Below, piece after piece: positions 14,823 to 16,992 of a stretch of 16,992 nt of DNA. Under the pieces are notes generated by a model, which was given only the letters and a program-made list of their open reading frames with translations, made no database searches and had not been told where the DNA came from. The stretch's first letter is position 1, and the number at the start of each line of letters is the position of its first letter. The position numbers were made by a program, and so were the translations under genes. The stretch is from assembly GCA_002376715.1 (NCBI GenBank), contig DFOK01000043.1:1-16992 (forward strand). The letters are read 5' to 3'. The DNA comes from Bacteroidales bacterium UBA3543. Lineage in GTDB: Bacteria; Bacteroidota; Bacteroidia; Bacteroidales; UBA932.

Positions 14823-14836
14823 TTAACAGTTAACAG
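14823..14836 (+). repeat. tandem TTAACAG heptamer
   Basis: TTAACAG occurs twice in direct succession 14 bases upstream of the ATPase ATG, in an AT-rich leader with no Shine-Dalgarno. A partial unit (AATTAA) appears before it. It shares the 7-base period of the GAGTTGC tract upstream. Confidence 0.7.
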
Positions 14837-14850
14837 CAAAATCCAAAAAT

Positions 14851-15681
14851 ATGATTAAAATAGACAACCTCTCGTTCAAGTACGGCAAGAAAGAAGTTCT
14901 GAATGATATTTCAATGAAGCTTGAAGCCGGAAAAATTTACGGACTGTTAGGAGAAAACGGAGTGGGAAAGACCACTCTCCTGAAAATTATTTCCGGACTG
15001 CAAAAACCCTGGAAGGGATCCTGTTCGGTTTTCGGCGAAGACCCGTTCAAAAGAACTCCATCCTTTTTAAGTCGTATTTTTTATCTGCCCGAAGAGTTGG
15101 AGTTTATCCAAAATGACTACTCCATTCGTTATTTCGCGAAAATAAATGCACCTTTTTATCCTAAGTTCGACAATGAAAAATTCGAGACTATTCTAAAGGA
15201 ATTTGAGGTGGAAGGCGATAAAAAATTAAACAAACTTTCCTATGGACAAATGAAAAAGGCAGTCCTATCATTCGCTATTGCTACAAATGCCGAGTTGTTG
15301 CTGCTGGACGAACCGAGCAACGGCTTGGATATTCCATCTAAAACGCTTTTCCGAAGAATAATTGTACAGCATGTGTCGGACAATACCTGCACCTTGATCT
15401 CAACTCATCAGGTACGTGATTTGGAAAACCTTATCGACCCGATTATCATTCTCGACAACAAGGCAGTGCTGATTAATGCATCATTGGAGAAAATTTCCGA
15501 AAAACTCTATTTCGGACTATACTCTTCCGTTCCCGCTAACGCTCTTTTTTCTGAACCTGCGCCCGGCGGTTACATCTGTGTGATGGAAAATGAGGAAATG
15601 GGCGAAAGTAAGGTAAACATAGAAGCGCTCTTCAATGCCACCATGCACCACAAAAGCCGAATTAAAGAACTTTTGGTATAA
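14851..15681 (+). CDS. ABC transporter ATP-binding protein (YtrB/BcrA-like)
   Basis: A 276-residue cytoplasmic ATPase subunit. Walker A is GENGVGKT (residues 34-41), the signature is LSYGQMKK (129-136), Walker B LLLLDEPSNGLD (149-160) and the H-loop STHQ (His186). Where most ABC proteins have a Q-loop Gln, this one reads YLPEELEF (78-85), as in the YtrB-type ATPases that pair with GntR regulators. The last 75 residues are a less conserved C-terminal extension. It is the first gene of an operon with a membrane protein 49 bases downstream and a GntR regulator after that. Substrate is unknown; relatives act in antibiotic or cell-wall stress response. A related subtype could instead serve membrane-protein or gliding functions. 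Confidence 0.93.
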   Translation: MIKIDNLSFKYGKKEVLNDISMKLEAGKIYGLLGENGVGKTTLLKIISGLQKPWKGSCSVFGEDPFKRTPSFLSRIFYLPEELEFIQNDYSIRYFAKINAPFYPKFDNEKFETILKEFEVEGDKKLNKLSYGQMKKAVLSFAIATNAELLLLDEPSNGLDIPSKTLFRRIIVQHVSDNTCTLISTHQVRDLENLIDPIIILDNKAVLINASLEKISEKLYFGLYSSVPANALFSEPAPGGYICVMENEEMGESKVNIEALFNATMHHKSRIKELLV

Positions 15682-15730
15682 TAACGACAAATAATTGATC
15701 CGGAATAACCATTTTAAAATTCTGACAACA

Positions 15731-16522
15731 ATGAACAACAATATATTTCAATTCAACAGATTAGGGAAGCTTTTCCGCAGAACGTTTCAACAAAACTCCA
15801 AAACTTTTCTAAATAATGCTTTGGTTTTAGCCGGACTTCCCATTTTGTTTTTACTTATAGCCAGATTGACATCCAATGAAGGACCTGAGCTTCTTTTCAG
15901 AAGTAATTTTTTGACTTTTTTGGTAGTAACGATTTTCATCTTCTCTCCTTTCTTTTATTACTATTTTTACAACCATTCCAAAAAAGGGTTGTCTGAGGTA
16001 ATGCTTCCGGCATCGGTGTTGGAAAAATTCGTAGTAATGCAGATATTCTGTATGATCTTGGCACCGCTTATGGTACTTGTTTTTTATGGCGGAAGCGATG
16101 TGATATTGTCAGCCCTATTTCCCTTGTATCAGGGCGGTTATGCAATCGTCCATTTTTTCAATAATAGGTTGACTACCGACGGGGTACTGGTAGTATTTCT
16201 TTCCATGCAAGCCGTCTTCTTCGCAAATCTCTTTTTTGTAAGACGGAAAATTCTTAAAAGTATCGCAAGTTTTATTGTTATAAACCTTCTGATTGCTATT
16301 GTCATTTTAGCAGTAGTAAAATGGATGGAATCCCTAGGTTATTTGGAAGGATATAATGGCAATGTGAATTTAAGTTTTAGCGAACGAGGACTATTTGACT
16401 TTTACAGAGGAGACCATCCTTTTATGATATTTGTTATGATAGTAAGAATACTCATGGATATAATTTTGCCGATACTCTTCATGATTGGCTCATATCGCTT
16501 AATGAAAACTAACAGGTATTGA
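15731..16522 (+). CDS. ABC-associated membrane protein, likely permease
   Basis: A 263-residue protein with about six hydrophobic segments (roughly residues 26-44, 57-78, 100-125, 148-172, 180-205 and 232-256). It begins MNNNIFQFNRLGKLFRRTFQ, a basic amphipathic lead-in, and has the motif MLPASVLEKFVV between helices 2 and 3, which I associate with Bacteroidetes permeases that pair with this ATPase type. ATG 15731 is chosen over a TTG at 15695. The sequence is otherwise divergent and would be annotated hypothetical without its neighbours. It lies between the ATPase and the GntR gene and should form the membrane channel of the transporter. Confidence 0.75.
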   Translation: MNNNIFQFNRLGKLFRRTFQQNSKTFLNNALVLAGLPILFLLIARLTSNEGPELLFRSNFLTFLVVTIFIFSPFFYYYFYNHSKKGLSEVMLPASVLEKFVVMQIFCMILAPLMVLVFYGGSDVILSALFPLYQGGYAIVHFFNNRLTTDGVLVVFLSMQAVFFANLFFVRRKILKSIASFIVINLLIAIVILAVVKWMESLGYLEGYNGNVNLSFSERGLFDFYRGDHPFMIFVMIVRILMDIILPILFMIGSYRLMKTNRY

Positions 16523-16524
16523 TT

Positions 16525-16899
16525 ATGATGAATTTTGATGAACATAAGCCCATTTATCTTCAAATATCGGACTCAATTTGCGAGAAAATTCTCAACAATG
16601 AGTACGCAGAAGATGAACGAATACCTTCCATAAGGGAGATGGGGGCACAATTGGGGGTAAATCCCAATACTGTTATGCGAAGCTACGACCATTTGAAATC
16701 GCTCGATATAATTTACGACAAACGCGGCATGGGTTTTTTCGCATCGCCCGATGCAAAAAAGAGCGTGAAGAAGATGTATAAAAAGGAATTTATGGGGTTG
16801 GAAATGCTCTCCATTGCTAAGAAGATAAACCTGCTCGAGATTAGTTTAGATGATTTTGTAGAGAGCTTAAAAGATGTTTTGGAAGAACAACAAAAGTAG
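16525..16899 (+). CDS. GntR-family transcriptional regulator, YtrA subfamily
   Basis: A 124-residue DNA-binding repressor. The N-terminal winged helix-turn-helix spans about residues 7-75: KPIYLQISDSICEKILNNEY, then ERIPSIREMGAQLGVNPNTV (31-50) with the recognition helix, MRSYDHLKSLDIIYDKRGMG and FFASPDA. Only about 45 residues follow, two short helices and no effector domain, which is typical of YtrA-type regulators that control an adjacent ABC operon. ATG 16525 lies two bases after the permease stop; ATG 16528 is equally possible. The regulator comes third in the operon, not first as in Bacillus ytr. The palindrome at 14713-14734 is its best candidate operator. Confidence 0.92.
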   Translation: MMNFDEHKPIYLQISDSICEKILNNEYAEDERIPSIREMGAQLGVNPNTVMRSYDHLKSLDIIYDKRGMGFFASPDAKKSVKKMYKKEFMGLEMLSIAKKINLLEISLDDFVESLKDVLEEQQK

Positions 16900-16900
16900 A

Positions 16901-16992
16901 ATGGTCATTTTTGGCATGAAATTTTTATCAAAAATGGATTCTTACAAAGCAAACAACAGAATATCTTTCTTATTTAAAAGACAAAAATGGTT
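16901..16992 (+). CDS. start of a further gene of the ABC operon, partial
   Basis: An open frame begins at ATG 16901, one base after the GntR stop, or at ATG 16916 in the same frame, and runs past the window edge with no stop. The visible 30 residues begin MVIFGMKFLSKMDSYKANN and continue with a basic stretch (FKRQKW). It resembles the basic N-terminal lead-in of a membrane protein, so a second permease is possible, but the fragment is too short to name. Confidence 0.5.
   Translation, partial: MVIFGMKFLSKMDSYKANNRISFLFKRQKW

Overview
The window looks like a chromosomal segment of a member of Bacteroidota, most likely order Bacteroidales. The reasons are several promoters of the Bacteroidetes form (TTTG, about 19 bases, TAnnTTTG), mostly poor Shine-Dalgarno sequences, and familiar Bacteroidales gene neighbourhoods (mutL next to rhomboid and endonuclease/exonuclease/phosphatase genes; an S9 peptidase of the Bacteroidetes type; a BtuB-like TonB receptor). 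All calls come from reading the sequence; no searches were run.

Layout. (1) 11-541, plus strand: a small membrane-anchored or secreted protein of unknown function, ending in a strong bidirectional terminator. (2) 4838-616, minus strand: a tight three-gene operon of a NagX/HGSNAT-like membrane acyltransferase, a YfcE-like phosphoesterase and a secreted DPP-IV-like S9 peptidase with a long Lys/Glu tract. (3) 4923-5675, plus: rsmE, divergent from that operon. (4) 10281-5753, minus: a five-gene operon with touching or overlapping genes: a small membrane protein, mutL, a rhomboid protease, a membrane-anchored EEP-family hydrolase and tsaC. (5) 10362-12100, plus: ispF with an unusually strong Shine-Dalgarno, tRNA-Gln(CTG), and a secreted PHP-domain phosphodiesterase that starts 29 bases after the tRNA. 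(6) tRNA-Met(CAT) on the minus strand at 12241-12165, converging on the phosphodiesterase terminator. (7) 12490-14568, plus: an orphan TonB-dependent receptor with no ATG start. (8) 14680 to the end, plus: an AT-richer ABC exporter-type operon (ATPase, six-helix membrane protein, YtrA-type GntR repressor, start of a further gene). It has a clear promoter, an imperfect palindrome at the start site and a leader with heptamer repeats.

How the genes work together. The housekeeping core covers rRNA methylation (rsmE), tRNA t6A synthesis (tsaC), isoprenoid synthesis (ispF), mismatch repair (mutL) and two tRNAs. The envelope-facing genes (S9 peptidase, rhomboid, PHP phosphodiesterase, TonB receptor, ABC system) are typical of a saccharolytic or proteolytic Bacteroidales cell. 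I found no mobile element, CRISPR array or defence island. The most interesting signals are regulatory or small in scale: the candidate autoregulatory operator of the GntR/ABC operon, a MutL whose endonuclease signature is degenerate, two similarly compact divergent promoter pairs, and a tRNA that appears to lead an mRNA.
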